Shown in pieces: positions 1-7,482 of a DNA stretch of 64,000 nt (positions are counted from its first letter, which is position 1; the number at the start of each line of letters is the position of its first letter). The translations under genes were made by a program, and so were the position numbers. A model generated the notes under the pieces. That model searched no databases and was not told the DNA's origin. It saw only the letters and a list, made by a program, of their open reading frames with translations. Location of the stretch: NCBI RefSeq assembly GCF_900302455.1, contig NZ_ONZG01000006.1, forward strand, positions 248,001-312,000. Direction: 5' to 3'. This DNA comes from Falsiruegeria mediterranea M17 (lineage in GTDB: Bacteria; Pseudomonadota; Alphaproteobacteria; Rhodobacterales; Rhodobacteraceae).

Positions 1-729
1 GACCTCTTGCACGGTTGGGTTGGCGCGGATTTCGTCGCCGGTGCCTTCGGCGATCAGCTCGCCCCGGTTCAGCACCAGAATGCGATGCGAATGGGCAAAG
101 ACCACGTCCATGTCATGTTCGGTAAAGACCACGCTGACGCCTTCGCGCTGGACGATGTCGGCGGTCAAGGCCATCAGCGCGATCCGTTCCGAGGGGGCCA
201 TGCCAGCGGTGGGTTCATCCATCAAGAGGAGCGCCGGCTCATGCGCCAGCGCAATTGCAAGCTCCAGCCGTTTCAAGTCACCGTACGCCAGTTCCGAACA
301 GGCGCGCTCGGCGTGCTCGGACATCGACACGAGATCAAGAAGGGCCATGGCCTCGTCGACATAGAGCCGCGTCGCGCGCGAGAACATGTCGAACACCCGA
401 CGGTGGTGCGAAATCAGCGCCATCTGGATGTTTTCCAGCACCGTCATGGACAGGAACGTCTCGGTGATCTGGAATGTGCGGCCAACCCCCATGCGCCAGA
501 TCTTGCGGGGCGGGGTGCCCAGCAATTCCTTGCCGTTCAGTTGAACTGAACCGCCGCTGTTGGGTTTCAGATAGCCGTTGAGCATGTTGAAGCAGGTGGT
601 CTTGCCCGCGCCATTGGGACCGATCAAGGCCAGGAATTCACCCTTTGCCACGTCAAAGTTGACGTCTTGGACCGCCTTGATGCCCCCAAAGTTCTTGGAC
701 AGGTTGCGGACGGAAAGAACCGGGCTCAT
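1..729 (-). CDS. livG: Liv-type ABC transporter ATP-binding protein LivG (partial, cut by window edge)
   Basis: ATPase subunit of a HAAT-family importer, the class that carries branched-chain amino acids, amides and many organic acids; it acts at the inner face of the cytoplasmic membrane. The reverse strand reads open from an ATG at 729 to the left edge, 243 codons. LivG proteins are about 250 residues, so only the C-terminal tip is missing. Walker A GPNGAGKT is at residues 37-44, the signature is the LivG-type LAYGDLKR rather than LSGGQ, and Walker B is LLLMDEP. The start overlaps the fused permease stop by 4 bp (ATGA). A livF gene is expected just left of the window. The substrate is inferred from the catabolic genes upstream in the same operon, not from this protein. 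Confidence 0.93.
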   Translation of the reverse strand, partial: MSPVLSVRNLSKNFGGIKAVQDVNFDVAKGEFLALIGPNGAGKTTCFNMLNGYLKPNSGGSVQLNGKELLGTPPRKIWRMGVGRTFQITETFLSMTVLENIQMALISHHRRVFDMFSRATRLYVDEAMALLDLVSMSEHAERACSELAYGDLKRLELAIALAHEPALLLMDEPTAGMAPSERIALMALTADIVQREGVSVVFTEHDMDVVFAHSHRILVLNRGELIAEGTGDEIRANPTVQEV

Positions 730-2582
730 GCCGCGCCTCCTTTCTGGTTGGGCAGAATGGCCCGTATCAGTCGGTTGACGCCGCCGGCAATGCCGTCAGG
801 TGCCAAAAGGACCACGACCAGAATGATGCCGCCAAAGATGAAGCGCCAGTAATCCAGACGGGTCACCCAATCCTCGATCATGACAAAAGCCACAGCGCCA
901 AAGATCGGACCGGCAAGGGCATGGATTCCACCAAGCAAAACCATGATCAGCCCGTCGATGCTTTGCGCAATCCCAAGCGTGTCCGGAAAGACCGACCCCT
1001 TGGAGAAGGCAAAGACAACGCCTGCCAGCCCTGCCAGGCTGCCGGCCACCACAAAGCCCATCCACTGGTGGAACTTGGTGTCCACGCCGATGGCCTCGGC
1101 TCGGGTCTGGCTGTCGCGGATGCCGCGCAGGGTGTAGCCGAATGGGGAATGAGCGACGCGCCGCAGGAACCAGATGCCACCCAGGCACAGTACAAAGGCG
1201 ATGTAGAAATAGACCTTGTCCGAGCTGGCCCACTCAGCCGGCCAAACGCCCAGAATGCCGTCGTCGCCGCCGGTAAAGGCCTGCCATTGGAAGGTGACCC
1301 CCCACAGGATTTGCGCCGCCGCCATTGTGAGCATAGCCAGGTAGACGCCAGAGAGGCGCACGCAGAACCAGCCAAAGAACAACGCCGCGGCGGCCGCGAA
1401 GAACGGCGCAAGTAGCATGGCGGGCAACATGCCAAAGCCCAGGAACTTGACCATCATCGCAGCTGCATAAGCTCCGACACCGAAATAGGCGGCGTGGCCA
1501 AAGCTGACCATGCCACCGATGCCCATCATGAAATGCAGCGACACGGCAAAGAGGGTGGCGACCATCACATCCACAAGCAGGATCGAAGTAAAATCAGCCG
1601 TCACCGCCGGGCTGAAGGCCAAAACCATCACGGCGGCCAGCAAGACCATGGTCGATTTCTGGCTCATCAGTTTCAGGGGCTGTTCGGGCTCTTCGGTGCC
1701 CACATGTTCGCTGCCCGGTTTCCCGAACAGGCCATAGGGCCGCAGGATCAACACCACGGCCATCACAATGAACGGCAGCACGATCGAGATTTGCGGGAAG
1801 ATCAGGATGGCAAACGCGTTCAAGACCGAGATCAGAACAGCCGCCACAAAGGCCCCGCTCACGCTGCCCATGCCGCCGATAACGACTACCACAAAGGCCT
1901 CGCCAATGATCGACAGGTCCATCTGCAGGCTCACGGCCTCACGCGGGATTTGCAGCGCACCGCCCAGACCGGCCAGGAAAGCGCCCAGAACAAAGGCGGC
2001 AGAAAAAAGCCAGGCCTGATTGACCCCAAGGGCACCGACCATTTCGCGGTCTTCGGTGGCCGCACGGACCAACACGCCCCATCGGGTCTTGTGGAACAAG
2101 AGCCAGATGCCCGCCAGAACAGCGGGGCCAATGGCGATCAGAGCCAGATCATATTCAGGGATGGGTTCGCCCATGATGCGGACGGCGCGGTCCAATCCGG
2201 GTGCGCGTGGACCCAGCAAATCCTCGGCCCCCCAGATCGCCAGCGTGGCGTCCTGAAAGATCAGGACAACGCCGAATGTGGCGACCAGTTGGAACAACTC
2301 GGGCGCGCGGTAGATGCGGCGCAGGATGGTCATCTCGATTAGCAGGCCGATGACGCCCACAATGGCTGCTGCTGCAATGATCGAAAACCAGAAGCCAAAG
2401 ATGCCGCCATTGAGCGCGGTGACGATGGTATAGGCCAGATAAGCGCCGACCATATAGAACGAGCCATGGGCGAAGTTCACGATGCGCGTGACGCCAAAGA
2501 TAATCGACAAACCGGAAGCAATCAGAAACAACGAAGAGGCATTGGCAAGCCCGGTCAACAGTTGTGCAAAGTAGAAGCCCAT
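726..2582 (-). CDS. Fused LivH-LivM ABC transporter permease
   Basis: Membrane component of the Liv-type importer, 618 aa. Both permeases, normally separate genes of about 300 residues each, lie in one frame. The N-terminal half (about residues 1-290) is LivH-like, with the FAHGSFYMVGAYLAY segment. The C-terminal half (from about residue 305) is LivM-like, with VSFGHAAYFGVGAYAA. A short hydrophilic linker near residues 285-305 (EHVGTEEPEQ) joins them. The protein is hydrophobic throughout, with many predicted membrane segments. It follows the binding-protein gene after an 85-bp gap holding a strong hairpin and overlaps livG by 4 bp. LivHM fusions are known in proteobacteria. The second liv operon in this window keeps the two genes separate. 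Confidence 0.93.
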   Translation of the reverse strand: MGFYFAQLLTGLANASSLFLIASGLSIIFGVTRIVNFAHGSFYMVGAYLAYTIVTALNGGIFGFWFSIIAAAAIVGVIGLLIEMTILRRIYRAPELFQLVATFGVVLIFQDATLAIWGAEDLLGPRAPGLDRAVRIMGEPIPEYDLALIAIGPAVLAGIWLLFHKTRWGVLVRAATEDREMVGALGVNQAWLFSAAFVLGAFLAGLGGALQIPREAVSLQMDLSIIGEAFVVVVIGGMGSVSGAFVAAVLISVLNAFAILIFPQISIVLPFIVMAVVLILRPYGLFGKPGSEHVGTEEPEQPLKLMSQKSTMVLLAAVMVLAFSPAVTADFTSILLVDVMVATLFAVSLHFMMGIGGMVSFGHAAYFGVGAYAAAMMVKFLGFGMLPAMLLAPFFAAAAALFFGWFCVRLSGVYLAMLTMAAAQILWGVTFQWQAFTGGDDGILGVWPAEWASSDKVYFYIAFVLCLGGIWFLRRVAHSPFGYTLRGIRDSQTRAEAIGVDTKFHQWMGFVVAGSLAGLAGVVFAFSKGSVFPDTLGIAQSIDGLIMVLLGGIHALAGPIFGAVAFVMIEDWVTRLDYWRFIFGGIILVVVLLAPDGIAGGVNRLIRAILPNQKGGAA

Positions 2583-2617
2583 TTCGGCCCACCATCCCTA
2601 AACTTGTGAATTGCGGG

Positions 2618-2645
2618 GGTGGGGCGCCGGATACCGCGCCCCACC
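2618..2645 (-). terminator. Hairpin between binding-protein and permease genes
   Basis: A perfect 10-bp GC-rich inverted repeat (arm GGTGGGGCGC, 8-nt loop) lies in the 85-bp gap between the binding-protein stop and the fused permease start. No U-tract follows on the minus strand, so it is better read as a transcript-stabilising or attenuating stem that favours binding-protein mRNA than as a full terminator. Confidence 0.55.
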
Positions 2646-2667
2646 TCAGTGTGCGTGAGTGGTCGTT

Positions 2668-3882
2668 TTATTCAGCAGGGCGCAGCTTGGCGGCCTCTTC
2701 TTCGGACGGCAGATAGGCAGCGCCGTCAGCATAGGTCCAATCCACCATCTTGGGTTCACCATCCACCAGGGCGGTTTTGCCCACATAGGCGCCCATGGTC
2801 GACTGGTGGTCAGCCGCGCGGAACATGAACGGACCGGTCGGGCTGTCGGTTACTTCCAGTCCTTCCATGGCGGCCAGCAGCGCCTCGGTGTCGGTTGATC
2901 CTGCCTTGGTCAGTGCCGCCGCAATCGCCAGGACCGAGTTGTAGCCCACGATCGAGCCGGTCTTGGGCGCTTCGCCGAACTTGTCCGTATAGGCTTTGGC
3001 AAAAGCATTGTGGCTGTCGGTGTCAATGTCGGCAGGCGGGTAGCCGGTCACGATCCAACCATCAGGGGTTTCGTTGCCCAGGGGGTGCAGATACTCGGGT
3101 TCACCGGTGAGCAGCGACGCGACAGCGCGGTCTTCGAACAGGAAGCGCAGCGAACCTTCGCGCACAAACTTGGCCAGATCACCGCCAAAGGTCACGTTGA
3201 AGATCGCGTCGGGCTTGGAAGCTTCAAGTGCACGCACGGTCGAGCCTGCATCGATCTTGAACACCGGCGGCCACTGCTCTTCGACAAATTCGACGTCAGG
3301 GCGCAGCTTGCTGAGCTCGGATTTGAACGCCTTTACCGCGTCATGGCCATAGGCATAGTTCGGAGCAACCGTGGCCCATTTCACCGCATCCAGCTTGGCG
3401 GCCTGCTCGGCCAGCATCGCGGCCTGCATATGGGTCGAGGGGCGCAAGCGATAGGTGTATTTGTTGCCTTTGGACCAGACGATAGCGTCCGAGAGCGGCT
3501 CGGATGCGAGGAACAGAACCTGCTTTTGCTGGGCAAAGTCTGAAACGGCCAGTCCGATGTTCGACAGGAAGGTACCAAAGATCAGGACTGCGCCTTCCTT
3601 GGCAACAAGCTCTTCGGCGATGCGGATAGCGGTGGCTGGATCGCCAGTGTCATCGCGGCTGATCACCTCAAGCTGCTTGCCGTCGATGCCGCCTGCGGCG
3701 TTGATCTGTTCGATCGCCAGTTGCCACCCCTTCTTGTAGGGTTCGGTAAAGGCGGGCAGGCGGGTATAGCTGTTCACCTCGCCGATAACGATCGTGTCCG
3801 CGGCTTGGGCAACCTGCGGGCCAAACCCCATCAGGGGTAGGGCCGCCAGGGCACCCAGTACGGTACGTCTGATCATGGTCAT
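2668..3882 (-). CDS. Periplasmic substrate-binding protein of Liv-type ABC transporter
   Basis: Peripla_BP_6-type binding protein, 404 aa, that captures the substrate in the periplasm and delivers it to the LivHM permease. A Sec signal peptide is visible: a charged start (MTMIRR), a hydrophobic stretch, then a likely cut after AQA near residue 27. The mature part starts with DTIVIGEVNSYT and contains the family's ELVAKEGAVLIFG segment. The ATG at 3882 has a GGAGG ribosome site. It is the first transport gene after the catabolic genes, 97 bp downstream of the second DUF1185 gene. The ligand cannot be read from sequence; operon context suggests an N-heteroaromatic carboxylate such as nicotinate or a derivative. 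Confidence 0.9.
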   Translation of the reverse strand: MTMIRRTVLGALAALPLMGFGPQVAQAADTIVIGEVNSYTRLPAFTEPYKKGWQLAIEQINAAGGIDGKQLEVISRDDTGDPATAIRIAEELVAKEGAVLIFGTFLSNIGLAVSDFAQQKQVLFLASEPLSDAIVWSKGNKYTYRLRPSTHMQAAMLAEQAAKLDAVKWATVAPNYAYGHDAVKAFKSELSKLRPDVEFVEEQWPPVFKIDAGSTVRALEASKPDAIFNVTFGGDLAKFVREGSLRFLFEDRAVASLLTGEPEYLHPLGNETPDGWIVTGYPPADIDTDSHNAFAKAYTDKFGEAPKTGSIVGYNSVLAIAAALTKAGSTDTEALLAAMEGLEVTDSPTGPFMFRAADHQSTMGAYVGKTALVDGEPKMVDWTYADGAAYLPSEEEAAKLRPAE

Positions 3883-3979
3883 TTCTATTCCTCCGGTTGG
3901 TTCAGTTTTTCCTTTTCATGCGGCCGGTTATGTCCGGCTTCTGCTTGATTGTCAGTGTAATGTTGACCTACGTCACCTT

Positions 3980-4564
3980 TTACCGCAGGCCGTCTTTGCC
4001 TTCGGCATCTTCGTGGGTCAAACCACCGACGCGGGGCAAGGGGCGACCGCTGTCGGTGACGGCGACGGCCACCATGATTTCATTGGCGCGCGGCGCGTCG
4101 TTCAGGCGAACCTCGATGCCGTCAAAATGGCTGCGTACGTAAGCGGCGTCTTTGTGGCCAAGCGGCACGTCGAGCACCTGACCCGGGCTGCCCATCTTCT
4201 TGGACGACGGGACCAGTGCGGCCCCTTTTTCGACCTCTTTGCGCAGCGGCGCGCCCAGTTTCGGGTGCAGCAGGGCGGCGGCGTGTTCCAGCTCGCCGTT
4301 TTCGCCCACCATGGCGGATTTGCCATAGCTTTCGGCCTGCTCGGGTGTAATCCCGAGGGCCTCGACACATTTCTTGCCCAGAAGAGTGCCCAGTTCCGCG
4401 CCCATATCCATCAGCGGTGTCAGATCCTCTTGATAGGTTCCGGCATAGGGGTTGGCGATCACCGCCACGGCCACTGCCTTGCGGGTGGCGGGCGCAATGT
4501 CACGTCCTGCTTCAATGTGGGTTTCTTCGACGTTTACGGCGATTTTGCGAATATCCATGCTCAT
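3980..4564 (-). CDS. DUF1185 (AA_synth) family protein, copy 2
   Basis: Small cytoplasmic protein of 194 aa belonging to DUF1185, annotated in databases as 'amino acid synthesis family'. The family name rests on genome context; no reaction is established. It shares with the adjacent upstream copy the segments NPYAG, VPSSKKMG, LDVPLGHKDAAYVRSHFD and NDAPRA. It overlaps copy 1 by 4 bp (ATGA), so the two are translationally coupled and may form a hetero-oligomer. Its place in an operon with a ring hydroxylase and ring reductase suggests a job in N-heteroaromatic breakdown, perhaps a ring-opening or downstream step. That is inference. Confidence 0.85.
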   Translation of the reverse strand: MSMDIRKIAVNVEETHIEAGRDIAPATRKAVAVAVIANPYAGTYQEDLTPLMDMGAELGTLLGKKCVEALGITPEQAESYGKSAMVGENGELEHAAALLHPKLGAPLRKEVEKGAALVPSSKKMGSPGQVLDVPLGHKDAAYVRSHFDGIEVRLNDAPRANEIMVAVAVTDSGRPLPRVGGLTHEDAEGKDGLR

Positions 4565-5142
4565 CTCAGACCGTCCTCTCCCTTGATGTCCCAGGCCTCC
4601 AGCCCGCCCGAGCGTGAATGAATGCGCGGCCCGGTGCTCATCACCAGCGCAAAGGCCAGTTCATCTGCACGCGGCGCGTCGTTGCTGCCCACTTCCATGC
4701 TGTCGAAATGCGACCGCACGTAAGAGGCGTTGATATGGGTGATCGGCACGTCCAGCCGGGCGCCAACACCGCCGACCTTTTTGGACGAGGGTACGATGGC
4801 GTTTGCATTGCCCAGCAGTTGCCGCATGGCGTAACCGCCCGGTGCGTGCCACAACGCGCCATGCTCCAGCTCGCCGCCTTCGCCGACGAGCGAGCCTTTG
4901 CCGTAGCCTTCGATGTTTTCGGGGCCGCCCAGGATGTCGAGCAGCTTTTGTGCCATCTGCAAACCCAACGGTTTGAGGTCTTCCATGAAGCCCTGAATGT
5001 CAGGCTCGTACCGACCGGCAAAGGGATTCTTGATGATCGCCAGTACTGCGGCACGACGCTGCGGCGTTTCGGGGGCAGGGCCGCCCTCGTGAAAGATCTC
5101 TTCGTAAGACGCGATTGTTTTTCTTAGAATGACGTCAGGCAT
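4561..5142 (-). CDS. DUF1185 (AA_synth) family protein, copy 1
   Basis: 193-aa DUF1185 protein, paralogous to the next gene and clearly a tandem duplicate: NPFAGRYEPD, VPSSKKVG, LDVPITHINASYVRSHFD and NDAPRADE match the equivalent segments of copy 2. The two differ at many other positions (for example HAPGG against HPKLG), so the duplication is old and the copies have probably specialised. ATG start at 5142. It overlaps the UPF0280 gene upstream by 8 bp and copy 2 downstream by 4 bp. No signal peptide or membrane segment is present. Function is unknown; see copy 2 for the contextual inference. Confidence 0.85.
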   Translation of the reverse strand: MPDVILRKTIASYEEIFHEGGPAPETPQRRAAVLAIIKNPFAGRYEPDIQGFMEDLKPLGLQMAQKLLDILGGPENIEGYGKGSLVGEGGELEHGALWHAPGGYAMRQLLGNANAIVPSSKKVGGVGARLDVPITHINASYVRSHFDSMEVGSNDAPRADELAFALVMSTGPRIHSRSGGLEAWDIKGEDGLR

Positions 5143-5998
5143 TTAGGAGTGTCCGCTTGTTTTGTTGTCCGGCCAAACCGGAAGGTCCTGCATGACGGGA
5201 TTCGCCTTGCAGGTGAAGGGATGCTGCGCGGATCAATCCGGCGTCGCGCATTTTTTCGGCGACGATCAGACCGCTTTGCAGCGCATGGTGAATATCAGGG
5301 CGCGAAAGAGGTGCGCAGTGGGTGGTGACGAGGCGCTCGCCCAGATCGCTATCATCTTGCAGGTCGCTGGCAGGGCGGCGGGTGATTGCCGGGTGATCCG
5401 GCAGGTCGACGGCGTTTGCAATCAGGGTCGCGGCCACATCGGCCTGTGCTGCTGTGCGGGCCAGCACGGTGACGCTGTCAGCGATACCCAGCGACAGGCT
5501 ACGCCCACCACGACCAGAGGTCGCGATGCCGCCTATCCGGTCGCGAGACGTGATCTCGATCCGACCCAGATCCTGCCCTTCGACCGAGGCCATGGCGGAG
5601 GTGAACTGCTCCCCCGGAGCCAGATGCAACGCGATATCGCCTCCGTTGTTCACATAGGCACGTCGCAGGGGGGTGGCTTGCCGCATGACGTTCAGAACCT
5701 CATCCGCGACTGAACCTGCCACCGCAGCCATTGGTGTCACAAATGTTAGACTATGCGGCCTGGCCGCCCGCGCCATGCGACGAGCAATGCGGCCCTCAAA
5801 GCGTGGTCGATCCAGTGTCATGGGGTGGCGCAACTCAGCGAGTTCGCCAACCAGTTCTTGCAGAACTGTTTGAAACCGCGCTTCTGCCGCCTCGAACGCT
5901 GTTTTCCGCGCGCCATCTGTCCCGATGATCAGGTCAATCGGCCCGTGCTGCAGATGCAGCCGGGTGCCACAAGGCAATATGGCGGCGACGGGCTTCAC
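5135..5998 (-). CDS. UPF0280 family protein (ApbE-like fold)
   Basis: 287-aa member of UPF0280, a family distantly related to the ApbE FAD-transferase fold and repeatedly found with DUF1185 and 6-hydroxynicotinate-reductase-like genes. Recognised from LHLQHGPIDLIIG near the N-terminus, FVTPMAAVAGSVADEV and NNGGDIALHL. I chose the GTG at 5998, which overlaps the preceding stop as GTGA; a TTG nine bases upstream is also open. No strong ribosome site is visible, so translational coupling is likely. If ApbE-like, it could attach a flavin to a partner such as the neighbouring reductase, but no target Ser/Thr motif was established. Confidence 0.82.
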   Translation of the reverse strand: MKPVAAILPCGTRLHLQHGPIDLIIGTDGARKTAFEAAEARFQTVLQELVGELAELRHPMTLDRPRFEGRIARRMARAARPHSLTFVTPMAAVAGSVADEVLNVMRQATPLRRAYVNNGGDIALHLAPGEQFTSAMASVEGQDLGRIEITSRDRIGGIATSGRGGRSLSLGIADSVTVLARTAAQADVAATLIANAVDLPDHPAITRRPASDLQDDSDLGERLVTTHCAPLSRPDIHHALQSGLIVAEKMRDAGLIRAASLHLQGESRHAGPSGLAGQQNKRTLLNA

Positions 5999-7482
5999 TT
6001 GGCCCAACGATAGTTGGTGGCCGCCATCGGATCCGGCTGATTCTCGAACTGCGAGACTTTGCGGGTCTCATCCGAGACCACATCGGCCACCGGCTTGATC
6101 TCCTCCATGTGTCCACCAAGGGTGCCATAGTCGCTGACGCGCATGGTGAATTCGATTGGGGCAACCAAGGCCGGGGTCGGAACGTAGCCGAACGAGCCGG
6201 TTGGCATGTCTAGTACATCCACCATCACCGTGATCCCGCCACCGGGCCAAACATAGGCCTCGGCCCCGCCGCAGGACACAAAGGTCAGAGAGTCCTTGAC
6301 CGACTTGGTCAGGCGCACGGGGTTTTCGGTGACACCTGCACGCAGGCTGCCGCCCGCGCCGCCCATGAACAGCACCGAACAGACCGACGGTTCGCAGTTT
6401 TCAGCGATCAATTCTGCTGATGCTTTAAGAGCCGCCGGAATGTCCGCGGGCTGAGGTTTCAGATCAGCGTCCAACTCGAAATAGGCGTATTGCTCGCCGG
6501 TGGTGGACACCATTAGCAGCTTCATGCCCTCTTTGGCGAATTTGGCGTTGAAGTCGCCCAGGATCTTTAGAGGATCTTCGATATCCGTGCCGCCCCAGCC
6601 AGTGCCGGGTTCAGCCACCTGGAAGTAGCGACCAGGGGTCGAGCGGCGACCGTTGATCTTGATGCCAGTCGCTTCGACGTCCAGGAGTTTCCCTGCCTGG
6701 TGTTCACTCAGCACCCCGGTGATGTGGTCATCCACCACAACCACGTCGTCCACATGATCGACCCATTGCTTGGCGAACATTCCGATGGTGGCCGAACCAC
6801 AGCCGACACGCATCAGCTTCTCTTCGACGCCGTTGATGATCGGGGCTTTGCCGGCCTCGACCACCACGGTGGTCTCATGACCTTCTTCGCCGATCACCAT
6901 CTCAACCGCCTCGCGATTGCACAGCTTCAGCAGCGCATCACAAGTGATCCGGCCTTCTTTCTTGGACCCACCGGTCAGGTGTTCCACCCCGCCCAGGGAG
7001 AGCATTTTGGAACCATACTCGGACGTCATCACATGGCCAATCGGCTCGCCATTCACCCGCACCACATCACGTTCGTGGCCTATGTGACGATCGGTATCGA
7101 TCTTCACCTTGACCCCGCAGTACGAGAAGATGCCTTCGGTCACGACGGTGACCATGTCGACGCCCCGAACCTCTTGGCTGACGATGAAGGGCGCAGGTTT
7201 GTAATCAGGGTATGTCGTGCCCGCACCAACGGCGGTCACGAAAGGCCGGTTGCCCTGCACGATGTTGCCGTCCCAATCGTCGGGGCCCTGGTTGTCCTTC
7301 AAAAAGGGGACCAGCTTGGCCTCGTCTGTGTTTTCGATGATGGTCAGCGCGTCCAGACGGACCAGGTCACCGCCATGGTTGGCATAGCGATCACAAGCGC
7401 CTGCCTTGCCGTCGGCGATGTAGCACATCACCGGGCAGGCGTCGCAGCGGATCTTTTCGGATTTGGCGCGGTCAGTTGCCAT
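5995..7482 (-). CDS. 6-hydroxynicotinate reductase-like iron-sulfur protein
   Basis: 495 aa. In anaerobes and some alphaproteobacteria, 6-hydroxynicotinate reductase saturates the ring to 1,4,5,6-tetrahydro-6-oxonicotinate. Seen here: an N-terminal cysteine cluster C13-x2-C16-x3-C20-x9-C30, suited to an Fe-S cluster, and glycine-rich stretches (FMGGAGGSLRAGV, CGGAEAYVWPGGG). The ATG at 7482 was preferred over an upstream alternative start because AAGGA lies 7 bases before it and it overlaps the hydroxylase stop by 11 bp. It directly follows a molybdenum hydroxylase that would make the 6-hydroxy substrate, so the two steps are adjacent. The assignment rests on recalled family resemblance plus context; the substrate could be another hydroxylated pyridine. 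Confidence 0.75.
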   Translation of the reverse strand: MATDRAKSEKIRCDACPVMCYIADGKAGACDRYANHGGDLVRLDALTIIENTDEAKLVPFLKDNQGPDDWDGNIVQGNRPFVTAVGAGTTYPDYKPAPFIVSQEVRGVDMVTVVTEGIFSYCGVKVKIDTDRHIGHERDVVRVNGEPIGHVMTSEYGSKMLSLGGVEHLTGGSKKEGRITCDALLKLCNREAVEMVIGEEGHETTVVVEAGKAPIINGVEEKLMRVGCGSATIGMFAKQWVDHVDDVVVVDDHITGVLSEHQAGKLLDVEATGIKINGRRSTPGRYFQVAEPGTGWGGTDIEDPLKILGDFNAKFAKEGMKLLMVSTTGEQYAYFELDADLKPQPADIPAALKASAELIAENCEPSVCSVLFMGGAGGSLRAGVTENPVRLTKSVKDSLTFVSCGGAEAYVWPGGGITVMVDVLDMPTGSFGYVPTPALVAPIEFTMRVSDYGTLGGHMEEIKPVADVVSDETRKVSQFENQPDPMAATNYRWAK

